The notes beneath the pieces are model-generated. The model had not been told where the DNA came from and did no database searches. It saw only the letters and a program-made list of their open reading frames with translations. From JACCYI01 sp963828075 (GTDB taxonomy: Bacteria; Actinomycetota; Thermoleophilia; Solirubrobacterales; Solirubrobacteraceae): 64,000 nucleotides of DNA. The stretch covers positions 2,232,001 to 2,296,000 of the forward strand of contig CAWHDH010000021.1 of assembly GCA_963828075.1 (NCBI GenBank), given 5' to 3'. Positions 35,330 to 44,627 of this stretch are shown here, piece after piece. The translations under genes and the position numbers were made by a program. Positions within the stretch are counted from its first letter, which is position 1. Each line of letters opens with the position of its first letter.

Positions 35330-35347
35330 GGGACGAAGCGGCGAAGG
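35330..35347 (-). repeat. tRNA-proximal attachment-site repeat
   Basis: Copy of the 18-bp sequence at 27046-27063. Here it covers the 3' end of the tRNA-Sec gene. Beyond the 18 bp the two loci differ at once on both sides. Confidence 0.78.
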
Positions 35348-35426
35348 AATCGAACCTTCCAAGCGCCGGGCTACGACGCCCTGCCGGTTTTGAAGACCGG
35401 ATCCGCCACCAGGCGGGTGCCGCTCC
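35334..35426 (-). tRNA. selC: tRNA-Sec (selenocysteine, anticodon TCA)
   Basis: A 93-nt gene folding as bacterial tRNA-Sec: 8-bp acceptor GGAGCGGC/GCCGCTTC (one G-T pair), D-arm CCGCC-TGGT-GGCGG, anticodon arm CCGGT-CTTCAAA-ACCGG with anticodon TCA, a long variable arm, T-arm GAAGG-TTCGATT-CCTTC and discriminator G73. No CCA is encoded. It reads UGA as selenocysteine. No selA, selB, selD or obvious selenoprotein gene lies in the window. Its 3' end is the repeat that bounds the RiPP island. Confidence 0.93.
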
Positions 35427-35497
35427 GCCGCGGACGATAACGCCACCGAGCGGGGCGGCGGGTCGTCTGCGGGCGGCCTCGTCTAGCGTTCGCGGCC

Positions 35498-36484
35498 ATG
35501 GCCTCGGAGACCGCGCCGACCGCCCTCGTCACCGGGGCGGCCGGCTTCATCGGCTCGCACCTGTGCGAGCGCCTGATCGCCGAGGGGTGGCAGGTCGACG
35601 GCGTCGACGCATGCACACCGCACTACGCCCGCGCACTGAAGGAGCACAACCTCCGCGAGCTGCTCGCCTATGACGGCTTCCGCTTCCACCACCGCGATCT
35701 CGTCGGCGCGCCGCTCGACGAGCTCGTCGAGCGGGCCGACGTCGTCTATCACCTCGCCGCGCGGCCCGGCGTGCGGGACTCGTGGGACTACTTCGAGGAC
35801 TACGCGCACTCGAACATCCTCGGGACCAAGCAGGTCCTCGACGCGTGCGCGCGCCAGGCGACCCGCTACGTCTACGCGTCCTCGTCCAGCGTGTACGGCA
35901 ACTCGCCGGTGCTGCCGGCCGTCGAGCCGCTCGCGCTGCGCCCCATATCGCCCTACGGCGTGACGAAGGTGATGGCCGAGGTGATGGCGGGGTCCTACGC
36001 CGACGCGTACGGGATCGAGGTCGTCGGCCTGCGCTACTTCACCGTCTACGGGCCGAGACAGCGGCCCGACATGGCGCTCGCCCGGTTCATCGAGGCGGCG
36101 ATGACCGGCGCGCCGATCGAGGTGTTCGGGGACGGTGGCCAGCGGCGCGACTTCACCTACGTCGACGACATCGTCACCGGGACGCTCGCCGCCGGGCTCG
36201 AAGGCGCGCCCGGGGAGATCTACAACCTCGCGTCGAGCGACCCGCGGCCGCTGGTCGAGGTCTTGAAGATCCTCGGGGAGGTTGTCGGATCCGAGCTCGA
36301 CACCCGCTTCGCCGAACCGCACGTGGGGGACGTGCGCGACACGTGGGGCGACGTCGGCAAGGCCGCGCGCCACCTCGCCTACGCGCCGCAGGTCGAGCTG
36401 CGCGAGGGGATCACCCGCCAGGTCGAGGCGGCGGCAGAACGGGCGGGTGTCGCGGCGGCCTGGTCCGCCGTGGGCATCCGCTAA
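35498..36484 (+). CDS. NAD-dependent sugar-nucleotide epimerase/dehydratase
   Basis: A 328-residue extended short-chain dehydrogenase: GAAGFIGSHL NAD-binding loop, DVVYHLAARPGVRDSW, catalytic Ser-Tyr-Lys in YASSSSVYGN and ISPYGVTKVMAE, and GLRYFTVYGPRQRPDMA. This pattern is typical of UDP-glucuronate or UDP-glucose 4-epimerases. TAGCGT (35484-35489) lies 8 nt before ATG 35498, indicating a leaderless message. It starts beside selC and is outside the island. Confidence 0.86.
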   Translation: MASETAPTALVTGAAGFIGSHLCERLIAEGWQVDGVDACTPHYARALKEHNLRELLAYDGFRFHHRDLVGAPLDELVERADVVYHLAARPGVRDSWDYFEDYAHSNILGTKQVLDACARQATRYVYASSSSVYGNSPVLPAVEPLALRPISPYGVTKVMAEVMAGSYADAYGIEVVGLRYFTVYGPRQRPDMALARFIEAAMTGAPIEVFGDGGQRRDFTYVDDIVTGTLAAGLEGAPGEIYNLASSDPRPLVEVLKILGEVVGSELDTRFAEPHVGDVRDTWGDVGKAARHLAYAPQVELREGITRQVEAAAERAGVAAAWSAVGIR

Positions 36485-37260
36485 CGCGCGGCCTTCGCCG
36501 CCGATAGACCCTCGAGGAACGCCTCCGAGGCAACGGAGTCCGAGGCGCCCGCCACCTTCGGCCGCAGCCGGCGCTCGAGGTCGGCTGCGAGGTCGGCGCG
36601 AGCTGCGGCGGCCAGGTCGGCTCGGCGCTCGAGGAACCGGCGCACGGTCGCCACCTCGTCGGCGGTGACGGCGCTCACGTCCCACCCCGCGACGTCGAGC
36701 GCCGGCTGCGCGGGCGCCTCGGCCGCCGCGCGCCGCCGGCCCACGCGGCCGCCCTTGCGCTCGCGCACGACGATCGTGCCCGCGGCGATGTCGCCCAGGC
36801 GCTGGTTGCGCGAGGAGGAGAACATCACCGCCATGCCGAGCCCGTAGAAGCCCGGCAGGATGTCGACGACCCGCAGGATGTTGCGGATCGCGCTGGTCAC
36901 GAAGCCCACCGGGCGGCCGCCGGCCCGCACGACGCGCAGGCCGCACAGCCGCTTGCCCGGGGTGCGCCCGCCCGCCCGGACCTCGAACAGCACGTCGTAG
37001 GTGAACATCACGAGGAACGCGAACAGCGTCAGCAGGGCGAAGGCGAGCGCGTCGGAGCCGGTGTCGTTCACCTCGACGCCGCCGCTGCTGGTGTCCGCGC
37101 TGTCGAGCCCGGCGAACAGCAGTGTCGCGCCGACGATCACCGAGAACTGGATCGCGTGGTCGATCAGCGACGCCGTGAACCGTGAGCCGATCCCCGCCAG
37201 CGTGAGCTCGAGCTCGACGCCCTCGGGGGTCGAGATCGTCAGGCGATCCTCATACTCCAC
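36481..37260 (-). CDS. RDD-family membrane protein
   Basis: A 259-residue protein with an RDD domain: GIGSRFTASLIDHAIQFSVIVGATLLFAG (Arg, Asp), helix LAFALLTLFAFLVMFTYDVLFEV, GGRTPGKRLCGLRVV, then a cytoplasmic C-terminal ~80 residues rich in charged helices. RDD proteins are membrane proteins of unclear transport role. Convergent with the epimerase (4-nt overlap). GTG 37260 lies only 5 bp from the opposite GTG 37266 of the SpoIIM gene; a TAGGGT box (minus strand, 37269-37274) lies 8 nt upstream, inside the other gene. Confidence 0.83.
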   Translation of the reverse strand: MEYEDRLTISTPEGVELELTLAGIGSRFTASLIDHAIQFSVIVGATLLFAGLDSADTSSGGVEVNDTGSDALAFALLTLFAFLVMFTYDVLFEVRAGGRTPGKRLCGLRVVRAGGRPVGFVTSAIRNILRVVDILPGFYGLGMAVMFSSSRNQRLGDIAAGTIVVRERKGGRVGRRRAAAEAPAQPALDVAGWDVSAVTADEVATVRRFLERRADLAAAARADLAADLERRLRPKVAGASDSVASEAFLEGLSAAKAAR

Positions 37261-37274
37261 GTCGGGTGACCCTA
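37253..37274. promoter_or_regulatory. Interlocked divergent leaderless promoters
   Basis: For the minus-strand RDD gene a TAGGGT box lies at 37274-37269 with 8 nt to GTG 37260. For the plus-strand SpoIIM gene a TACTCC box lies at 37253-37258 with 7 nt to GTG 37266. Each -10 sits inside the first codons of the other gene. Confidence 0.4.
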
Positions 37275-38210
37275 GAGCGTTTCCTCTCCGAGCGGGAAGC
37301 CGACTGGCGGGCGCTCGAGGCGCTGCTCGCGGCGGCCCGCGGCAAGCCCGAACGGCTCGGCGCGGAGCGGCTGCTCAGCCTCGGCGCCCGCTACCGCGCG
37401 GTCGCCGCCGACCTCGCGTTCGCGCGCCGCGCGTTCCCGGGGGATCCGATCTGCGCGCGCCTCGAGCGGCTGACGCTCGCGGCACGCCAGGCGGTCTACG
37501 CCGACGAGTCGGGCCGCCGGTCCCTGCTGCACTTCCTGACCACGGGCTACTACCGGCGGGTCCTCGAGCGACCCGTGCCGCTCCTCATTGCGACGGCCAT
37601 GCTCTTCACCCCGATGCTGCTCGCCGCGATCTGGGCGCTCGACGATCCGGCGGCAGCGATCGGGATCGTGCCGGCCCAGTTCCAAGGCGCGGCCGAGCCG
37701 GGCTCGGGCGCGGGCGCCGGCTCACTGTCCTACGCCCAGGAGGCGGCGCTCTCGTCGGAGATCCTCACCAACAACATCCGCGTCGGCTTCATGGCCGTCG
37801 CGGGCGGGATGCTCGCCGGCCTCGGGACCGCCGCGGTGACGATCTTCAACGGCGGGTTCATCGGGGCGATCGCCGGGCTCGCCATCGGCGGGGAGAGCGG
37901 GGAGCGGTTCTTCTCGCTGGTCGTCCCGCACGGTGTGCTCGAGCTGTCGACGATCGTGGTCGAGGCGACCGCCGGCCTGCGCCTCGGCTGGGCGATGATC
38001 GAGCCGGGCACGCTGACCCGCGTCCAGTCGGTGCGCGCCGAGGCGCGGCCGGCCATCGAGCTCGTCCTCGGCACGATCCCGTGGGTCGTGCTCGCCGGCC
38101 TGGTCGAGGGCTTCGTCACCGGCTCGGCGCCCGACCTCACCACCGCCGTCGTGATCGGCACCGGTCTCGGGGTGGTGTTCTGGACGCTCGTCGTGTGGCG
38201 CGGGCGTTAG
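37266..38210 (+). CDS. SpoIIM-family (stage II sporulation protein M-like) membrane protein
   Basis: A 314-residue protein: a soluble N-terminal helical part (RFLSEREADWRALEALLAAARGKPERL), then five or so membrane helices with conserved SSEILTNNIRVGFMAVAGGMLAGLGT and VPHGVLELSTIVVEATAGLRLGWAMI, as in SpoIIM/DUF95 proteins. In non-sporulating actinobacteria these genes commonly sit with RDD, MoxR and DUF58 genes, as here; their role is unclear. Its stop codon lies in the tip of an inverted-repeat element. Confidence 0.84.
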   Translation: MTLERFLSEREADWRALEALLAAARGKPERLGAERLLSLGARYRAVAADLAFARRAFPGDPICARLERLTLAARQAVYADESGRRSLLHFLTTGYYRRVLERPVPLLIATAMLFTPMLLAAIWALDDPAAAIGIVPAQFQGAAEPGSGAGAGSLSYAQEAALSSEILTNNIRVGFMAVAGGMLAGLGTAAVTIFNGGFIGAIAGLAIGGESGERFFSLVVPHGVLELSTIVVEATAGLRLGWAMIEPGTLTRVQSVRAEARPAIELVLGTIPWVVLAGLVEGFVTGSAPDLTTAVVIGTGLGVVFWTLVVWRGR

Positions 38211-38373
38211 GGCCTGTCAAAGAAGACCGGCACGCCCGGATGCGGCCTCAGACGCTGCGCTGGATCGCCACCCGCACCCTCGAAAATGCTGGCGCATTCC
38301 CTTCGGATGCGTGCGGCGCCCAGCTTGGTCTGAGACCACACCGAGCGGGCCGGCCTGTTCTTTGACAGGCCCT
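38209..38373. repeat. 165-bp inverted-repeat element, copy 1
   Basis: Perfect 16-bp ends AGGGCCTGTCAAAGAA (38209-38224) and its complement (38358-38373), with a partly self-complementary interior. The upstream SpoIIM stop (TAG 38208-38210) and the downstream DUF58 stop (38373-38375) both touch the tips. The interior shares CACGCCCGGATG and GAAAATGC..ATTCCC..GTGCGGC-type blocks with the copy at 56737-56903. As RNA it would form a long hairpin on either strand, fitting a bidirectional terminator or a small mobile repeat. Confidence 0.8.
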
Positions 38374-39616
38374 CAGAGCCGCGCCGCGGCCTTGGCCCTC
38401 AGGTAGGCGCGCACGCAGGCGGCGCCGAGCGCGCCGGCGGGGGCCTCGAGGACCTGCGCGCCGGTCGCCTCGAGCCGGTGCGCGACCCGCGCGCGGGCGG
38501 CGAGGACGTCGAGCGCGACGGCGCTCGCATAGACGTCGCGCGCGACCCGCGGCCGGGCGCGGAGCACCGCGTCGAGGTCGGGATCCAGCGCGCTCGCGAC
38601 GACTACCGCGTGGCGCCGCGCGAGGACCGGGACGGCGTCGATCAGCGGCCGCGCCGCCGCCTCCTCGAGCAGGTCGGTGAAGACGACGATCAGCGATCGC
38701 TTCGCCCCCGCCACCGTCCGGAAGGCCAGCTCGTAATCGGGCTCGACGGGTCGGGGCTCGAGGTCGAACAGCGCGCGGACGACCGCGTCGCCGCCCGCCC
38801 GCCGCGGGGCGAGCCGGCGGCGCAGCGTGCCGTCGAACGCCACCGTCCCGACGCGGTCGCCGACCACGTCGGCCACCAGCGCCACGGCGACGGCGGCGTC
38901 GATCGCGGCGTCCAGGCGGGTCCGGTCGACGAGCGGGGCCGCCATCAGCCGGCCGGCGTCGAGGAGGAGCATCACCTCGCGGTCCTGCTCGACCCGGTAC
39001 TGGTTGCTCATCGGCCGCTGCATCCGCTGGGTGGCGCGCCAGTTGACCTGGCGGATGTCGTCGTCTGGCACGTAGTCGCGGATCGACTCGAAGTCGGTGC
39101 CCAGCCCGAGGGGGCCGCGGGTGAGCCGGCCCTGGTCGCGGAAGCGCCCGGAGCGCACGGCGAGCGCGAGCCGCCGGGCCGCAGGCAGGTCGGGGTAGAC
39201 GAGGATCTCCCGCTCGTCGCACGCGCGGTGGTGCCAGCGGCCGAGCCCGAGCGGGCCGGTGGTGCGCACGGCGACCGCGCCGATCGTGTGGCGCCCGCGC
39301 CGCAGCGGCGTGAGCGTCGCGTCGAGCCCGCCATCCGCCTCACGCGGGTCGAGACCGAGGTCGGGCGGGACGGGCTGGCGGACGCGGACCGTGCCGCGGT
39401 CCCCCGCATCCACCGTCACCACGAGCGGGCTGCGGACGCCGCGGGCGAGCACCGGCGCGACGCGCCGGGCCACCTCGGGCGCCCGGCGGACCGCGAGCGC
39501 GTCGGCGATCGTCGCGCCCGCCAGCGCGAGCGCGGCGAGCGCGCCGAACGCCACGCCGAGCACGGCCGTGGCGACGGCGATGACGCCGAGCAGGATCGCG
39601 GCGCGCGGCGCCGGGC

Positions 39617-39620
<4 letters not shown>
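38373..39620 (-). CDS. DUF58 protein (MoxR-associated, vWA-like)
   Basis: A 415-residue protein with two N-terminal membrane helices (AAILLGVIAVATAVLGVAFGALAALAL), a beta-rich part and the DUF58 signature GLGTDFESIRDYVPDDDIRQVNWRATQR. A von Willebrand A-like part follows (REVMLLLDAGRLM, SLIVVFTDLLEE). DUF58 proteins work with MoxR ATPases as chaperone-like modules. GTG 39620 overlaps the MoxR stop (GTGA). Confidence 0.86.
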
Positions 39621-40546
<926 letters not shown>

Positions 40547-40550
40547 GTCT

Positions 40551-41690
40551 TCAGGGGTCCCTTCGTGGAGTCGTTGCCAGGGTCGCGAGCGCGCGGCCGG
40601 CGGCCAGCACGTCGGCATCCTCTCGCGCCGGCCGCACGAGTGCCTGCGCGGCGGCGTCGTCGAGCCCGAGCGCCCGTGCCGCCGAGAGCACGCGATCGTC
40701 GGCCGCGTCCGCCGGGAGCCCGGCGCGGCGCGCGAGCCGGGCGCGGGCGGCGGCGCGCACGGGCTCGGTCGCCGCGGCGCGGTCGCGGCCGCGGGCGAGC
40801 GTGGTGGCGAGCGCGTCGACGTACTGGCGGCGCGGCGGCGCGAGCGCCCGCCGCGGGGCCTCGGGCGGGCCGAGGCGGCGGCCGCGGGCGACGATGAAGA
40901 GCAGGCCGGCGACGGTGAGCAGCGCGAGCGCCCACTGGAAGCGGCCGGGCAGCCCGGCGAGCCCGCGGGCCTGGCCGTAGCCGTGGACCGATTCGACGAA
41001 GTGGACCGGCGACCCCTTCGGTCCGCTGAGCGCGAGCGCCAGCGCGGCGTTGTCGGCGTGGCCGAGCAGCCGGTTCTGAAGCGGTGAGGGGTCCGCGAGC
41101 AGCGCGATGCGGCCGCGGCCGGCGCGCGCGAGCAGGAGGACGGGCCGGTCGCCGGCGGCCAGCGCGGGCACCAGCGGGCCGATGGCGCGCCACGCGCCCG
41201 CGCCTCTCGTGGCGACCACGCCGACGTCGCGCGTCTCGGGCGCCGGCAGCAGCGCGCGCGCCCGCCGGGGCGCCTCGTCGACCCAGATCGGATCGGCCTC
41301 GCCGTCGAGCAGCGCCGGCACCCAGCCTCCGGGATGCCGCCCGCCGGCCACCACCCGCCCACCGCGCTCGGCGAACCGGCGCAGGGCGCGCGCCTCCTGC
41401 GGCACCAGCGGGCCGGGGTCGAGCACGACGACGGTCCCGGTGCGCGGCAGCGAGGCGTCGGACGGCGGGCGCCGCAGGGCGCGGACCTCGTGCCCGGAGC
41501 GGCGGGCGAGGTCGGCCCACGCGGCGACGCCCTCGGGCGCGGTGGCGAACGAGGACGACCGCGGGCCGCTCGGCGACGGCGCGAGCGCGTCGACGGCGAG
41601 CGCGAGCAGGTTGACCGCGACCAGCACGGCGAGCGCGATCGCCACCGCGCGCTTGCGCGGGTCGGCCGGGAGCGGGAGCCGCCGGCTCAT
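40551..41690 (-). CDS. DUF4350-domain membrane protein
   Basis: A 379-residue protein with one N-terminal helix (AVAIALAVLVAVNLLALAVDAL), an extracytoplasmic domain (FATAPEGVAAWADLARRSGHEVRAL then VVVLDPGPLVPQEARALRRFAERGGRVV, a glutamine-amidotransferase-like fold) and a second helix (FQWALALLTVAGLLFIVARG) with a charged tail. DUF4350 genes are regular members of MoxR operons. ATG 41690 overlaps the DUF4129 stop. Confidence 0.8.
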   Translation of the reverse strand: MSRRLPLPADPRKRAVAIALAVLVAVNLLALAVDALAPSPSGPRSSSFATAPEGVAAWADLARRSGHEVRALRRPPSDASLPRTGTVVVLDPGPLVPQEARALRRFAERGGRVVAGGRHPGGWVPALLDGEADPIWVDEAPRRARALLPAPETRDVGVVATRGAGAWRAIGPLVPALAAGDRPVLLLARAGRGRIALLADPSPLQNRLLGHADNAALALALSGPKGSPVHFVESVHGYGQARGLAGLPGRFQWALALLTVAGLLFIVARGRRLGPPEAPRRALAPPRRQYVDALATTLARGRDRAAATEPVRAAARARLARRAGLPADAADDRVLSAARALGLDDAAAQALVRPAREDADVLAAGRALATLATTPRRDP

Positions 41691-42571
41691 CGCCCGCCCG
41701 CCCGGGTCTCCTCGAGCACGGCGCGCCAGGCGGTGCGCGCCGCGTCCGCGTCGGCGGCGTCGGCCCGCCTGCCGCCGTACGCGATGGCGTCGAAGTCGCG
41801 ACCGAGGGTGTCGAAGGCGGGCGAGCGCAGCGCCCGCGCCACCTCGCCGGTGGTCAGCGACGGCCGGTAGGCGATCACCTCGCCGCGGTCGAGCCGCAGC
41901 AGGCCGGCACGAAACCGGAGGCGCACCGCCTCCTCCCAGCGGCCCGCCCGCTCGGCCTCCTCGGCGGCGCGCTCGAGCGCCGCGGGGTCCTCGGGCCGCA
42001 GCCGGCGGCCCTCGCGCCAGCCCGCACCCGAGCGGCCCGCGCCGCGGCGGATCGCCAGGCGGGTGATCAGCGCGCCGACGACCAGCGCGACGATGGCGAG
42101 CAGCGCCCAGCCGACCGCTTCGCCACCGGGCACGCGGCGGACGACGCCGCCGAACAGCGGCTCGAGACGGTCCCCCAGCCAGCGGAAGAAGCCGGTGAAC
42201 GGCCGCGGGACCGCCGTGCCCGTGTAGCGGCGGTCGTCGAGCACCTCGCGCGCCCGCTCGCGCGCCGCGGCCGGGCTGTCGGCGCCCGCCGGCTCGCCGC
42301 GCGCCGCGGCCGCCTCGAGCGCGGCCTCGATCCGGGGCTCGATCTCGTCCGGCCGCGCCCCCTCGACGATCGCCGCGACCGCGAACGGCCGGCCGTCGAC
42401 CGTGTCGACCCGCTCCAGCCGGTCGCGCGCCACCTCGTCGTCGGCGGCGCGGGCGGCGATCGACCGCAGCTCGGCCGACGTCAGCGTCTCGGCGCGCGCT
42501 GCGACGGCCGCGATGCCGAGCGCGAGGACGGCGGCGAGCACGGCGGCGCCGGCGCGCCGCCCGCCGGTCAC
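41687..42571 (-). CDS. DUF4129-domain membrane protein
   Basis: A 294-residue protein with an N-terminal export/anchor helix (GAAVLAAVLALGIAAVAARA), an extracytoplasmic helical part, a second helix (AVGWALLAIVALVVGALITRLAI) and a C-terminal DUF4129 domain (ERAAEEAERAGRWEEAVRLRFRAGLLRLDRGEVIAYRPSLTTGEVAR). DUF4129 modules follow transglutaminase or MoxR genes. GTG 42571 sits on a GTGA overlap. Confidence 0.82.
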   Translation of the reverse strand: MTGGRRAGAAVLAAVLALGIAAVAARAETLTSAELRSIAARAADDEVARDRLERVDTVDGRPFAVAAIVEGARPDEIEPRIEAALEAAAARGEPAGADSPAAARERAREVLDDRRYTGTAVPRPFTGFFRWLGDRLEPLFGGVVRRVPGGEAVGWALLAIVALVVGALITRLAIRRGAGRSGAGWREGRRLRPEDPAALERAAEEAERAGRWEEAVRLRFRAGLLRLDRGEVIAYRPSLTTGEVARALRSPAFDTLGRDFDAIAYGGRRADAADADAARTAWRAVLEETRAGGR

Positions 42572-43530
42572 GACGGGTCGCGCTCCTCCGGGGGCCGCAG
42601 CGGGTCGCCGCCGGTCGGCGCCGAGAAGCCGCCCGGGGTGGGGGGCGCGAAGCCGCCCTGGCCGCCCGTCTCGGCCGGCCCGGAGTCGTAGCCGAGCCCC
42701 GACGAGCGCGCCACGTCCGCCGGCGCCGTCCCCGAGCCGACGCTCTCGGCGAGCAGCTGGATGTCCAGCCCTTCCTTGCGCACGCGGAGGTCGAAGTAGA
42801 GGATCGCCACCACCGCGGCCTGAAGCGGCACCGTGAAGACGTTGGACACGATCGTGCCGATCGTGGTCAGCGTCGCCCCCACGAGCTCGTTCGGATCGGT
42901 GGCCAGGAGTGGCCCCACGAGCAGCAGGTTGATGACCAGGGAGATGAACAGCACGAGCAGCGTCGAGAGCAGGAGCACCGCGAAGGTCGCCCACCACCGG
43001 CCGCCGACGAGGTTCCACGAGCGGCGGAACGCGGCGACCGGGCCGATGTCATCGATCAGCAGGGCGGGAGAGCCGACTGACAGCCGGACCCCGATGAAGA
43101 CCGCGCCGACGATGACCAGGACGAGACCGAATATCACGGCCACGCCGGTCAGGATCGAGAGGACGATGAGCGGGAAGAGCTTGCGCAGGGCGTACCCCAG
43201 CGACTCCTGCCACGTGACCCGGTTGCCGAGGTAGGCGGCGCCGACGGCGCGGGTGCAGGCGGCGGCCGAGAGCAGCGCCAGGATGAAGCCCAAGATGATG
43301 CGGGCGAGCCCGCCGCCGATGGCCGCGCCGTCGGACGTCGCGGTGGGCTCCTCCGTGGGATCGAACGCGTTCTCCGTCACCGACGCGGTGATCAGCGTGT
43401 CGATGATCGCGAGCGGCACCACCACCACGAGGACGCACAGCCACAGCGTCTTGAAGTGGTTGCGGTAGATCGTGAACGCCGCATCGAGGATCTCGCCGAC
43501 CCCGAGCGGACGGAAGCGCGTCTCGTCCAT
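42568..43530 (-). CDS. Multi-spanning membrane protein (glycerophosphodiesterase membrane-domain-like)
   Basis: A 320-residue protein with about six hydrophobic helices (LWLCVLVVVVPLAIIDTLI, IILGFILALLSAAACTRAVG, LIVLSILTGVAVIFGLVLVIVGAVFIGVRL, FAVLLLSTLLVLFISLVINLLLVGPLL). It starts FRPLGVGEILDAAFTIYRNHFKTL, as in the membrane domain seen beside glycerophosphodiesterases, and ends in a Pro/Gly-rich tail. It is first in the MoxR operon. TAGCCT (minus strand, 43540-43545) lies 9 nt before ATG 43530, overlapping the stop of the HD gene upstream. Confidence 0.75.
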   Translation of the reverse strand: MDETRFRPLGVGEILDAAFTIYRNHFKTLWLCVLVVVVPLAIIDTLITASVTENAFDPTEEPTATSDGAAIGGGLARIILGFILALLSAAACTRAVGAAYLGNRVTWQESLGYALRKLFPLIVLSILTGVAVIFGLVLVIVGAVFIGVRLSVGSPALLIDDIGPVAAFRRSWNLVGGRWWATFAVLLLSTLLVLFISLVINLLLVGPLLATDPNELVGATLTTIGTIVSNVFTVPLQAAVVAILYFDLRVRKEGLDIQLLAESVGSGTAPADVARSSGLGYDSGPAETGGQGGFAPPTPGGFSAPTGGDPLRPPEERDPS

Positions 43531-43542
43531 TGGCGCCGGAGG

Positions 43543-44409
43543 CTACGGCAGCCCGTGTTCGAGTGCGCCCTTGACTCCGGCGTCCAGCGCGTTGAGACGG
43601 TGCAGCGCGAGCGCCTCGGGCGATCCGAAGCGCCGGCCGGGTGCGGCCTCGGGCCCGTGGTGGGTGAGCACGCAGTGCGCGAGCGCGACGCGGCGCCCGG
43701 GATCCATGGCGCCGGCGCGGGCGTCGAGCAGGCGCTGGCCGAGCGCCACGTGGCCGAGCAGCCGGCCCTCCTCGGTGAGCCCGAACTCGGCGCCGTAGGT
43801 GAACTCCTCGGTCTTGCCGAGGTCGTGGACGAGCGCCGCGGTGAGCAGGAGATCGGAGTTCAGGCGCGGGTGCAGCGCCGCCGCCTCGACCGCGAGCGTG
43901 GCCACCGCGACGGTGTGCTCGAGCAGCCCGCCGAGGTAGGCATGGTGTCCCGCGCGCGTGCACGGGGCCTTGCGCCACGCCGCGCGCAGCGCCGCGTCGG
44001 CGAGCAGCCCGTCGAGCAGCGCCCGGTACTGCGGATCGTGGACGTCGCGCACCAGGTGCTCGAGGAAGCCGTCGAGCTCGTCGAGGTCGCGGTAGGCGGC
44101 GGGGAGGAACGCCGCCGGGTCGGCGGCATCGGTGCGCTCGATCGCGCGCAGGTCGACCTGCAGCTCCTCGCGGAAGCGCTCGACGACGCCCTCGACCTTG
44201 ACGAGGTCACCACGCTCGAAGCGCCCCGCGAGCTGGTCGGCGTCGCGGAACGCGCGGGCGGGGAGCGTGCCGCTGCGGTCGCGCAGCTCGACGGCCAGAT
44301 ACGGCGTGCCCGAGCGCGAGATCAGCCGGTCCTTGCGCACGCACGCGTAGACGCCGTCGACCGGGTCGCCGGGGCGCAGGACGGGGAGGGATCGGTCGGG
44401 CGCCGGCAC
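43543..44409 (-). CDS. OB-fold and HD-domain nuclease (YhaM-like 3'-5' exoribonuclease)
   Basis: A 288-residue protein: an N-terminal OB fold (VYACVRKDRLISRSGTPYLAVELRDRSGTLPARAF) and an HD domain (GHHAYLGGLLEHTVAVATLA, LLTAALVHDLGKTEEF, HCVLTHHGPEAAPG). This order is that of YhaM/CBF1-type 3'-5' exoribonucleases that act on RNA and ssDNA. GTG 44409 is set by TAGGCT (minus strand, 44417-44422) 7 nt upstream, a leaderless pattern. Confidence 0.85.
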   Translation of the reverse strand: MPAPDRSLPVLRPGDPVDGVYACVRKDRLISRSGTPYLAVELRDRSGTLPARAFRDADQLAGRFERGDLVKVEGVVERFREELQVDLRAIERTDAADPAAFLPAAYRDLDELDGFLEHLVRDVHDPQYRALLDGLLADAALRAAWRKAPCTRAGHHAYLGGLLEHTVAVATLAVEAAALHPRLNSDLLLTAALVHDLGKTEEFTYGAEFGLTEEGRLLGHVALGQRLLDARAGAMDPGRRVALAHCVLTHHGPEAAPGRRFGSPEALALHRLNALDAGVKGALEHGLP

Positions 44410-44521
44410 GCCGCCCAGCCTACGGCGGGCGAATGAGTGGCGCGAACGACGCCGGTCGGGTACGGTTGACGTTCTCCACGGCCGGTGCCATTCGCGCGCC
44501 GCCCGAGGAGGTGACTGACTC

Positions 44522-44569
44522 ATGAGTGTCGCCACGGAACATCCAGAGTCGCGCCGCCCGGCCTCGTAG
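44522..44569 (+). CDS. Possible 15-residue leader peptide upstream of the RNHCP gene
   Basis: ATG 44522 opens MSVATEHPESRRPAS and stop. GAGGAGGTGA lies ~7 nt upstream, one of the strongest SD sequences in the window. A 58-nt gap separates it from the TTG start of the RNHCP gene. It may be a regulatory upstream frame. Confidence 0.38.
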   Translation: MSVATEHPESRRPAS

Positions 44570-44627
44570 CCGGCCCGTCGCGCGACGCCCGCTTCCGTCC
44601 CTGAGTCATCAATTCTTGGAGGTCTTG

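Larger units (their letters stand above)
27046..35347. mobile_element. 8.3-kb putative genomic island at selC carrying the TOMM/RiPP cluster
   Basis: The segment runs from the 18-bp repeat at 27046-27063 to its copy in the 3' end of tRNA-Sec at 35330-35347. All genes inside belong to one minus-strand biosynthetic operon. The tRNA keeps an intact 3' end on its own side, as expected after site-specific integration downstream of a tRNA. No integrase, excisionase or conjugation gene is visible, so it may be a stripped or non-autonomous element. Island status is inference from the repeat and layout. Confidence 0.65.

Noticed and set aside
27046..35347. Prophage or conjugative element
   Set aside because: No integrase, phage structural or conjugation genes lie between the repeats; only biosynthetic and transport genes do.
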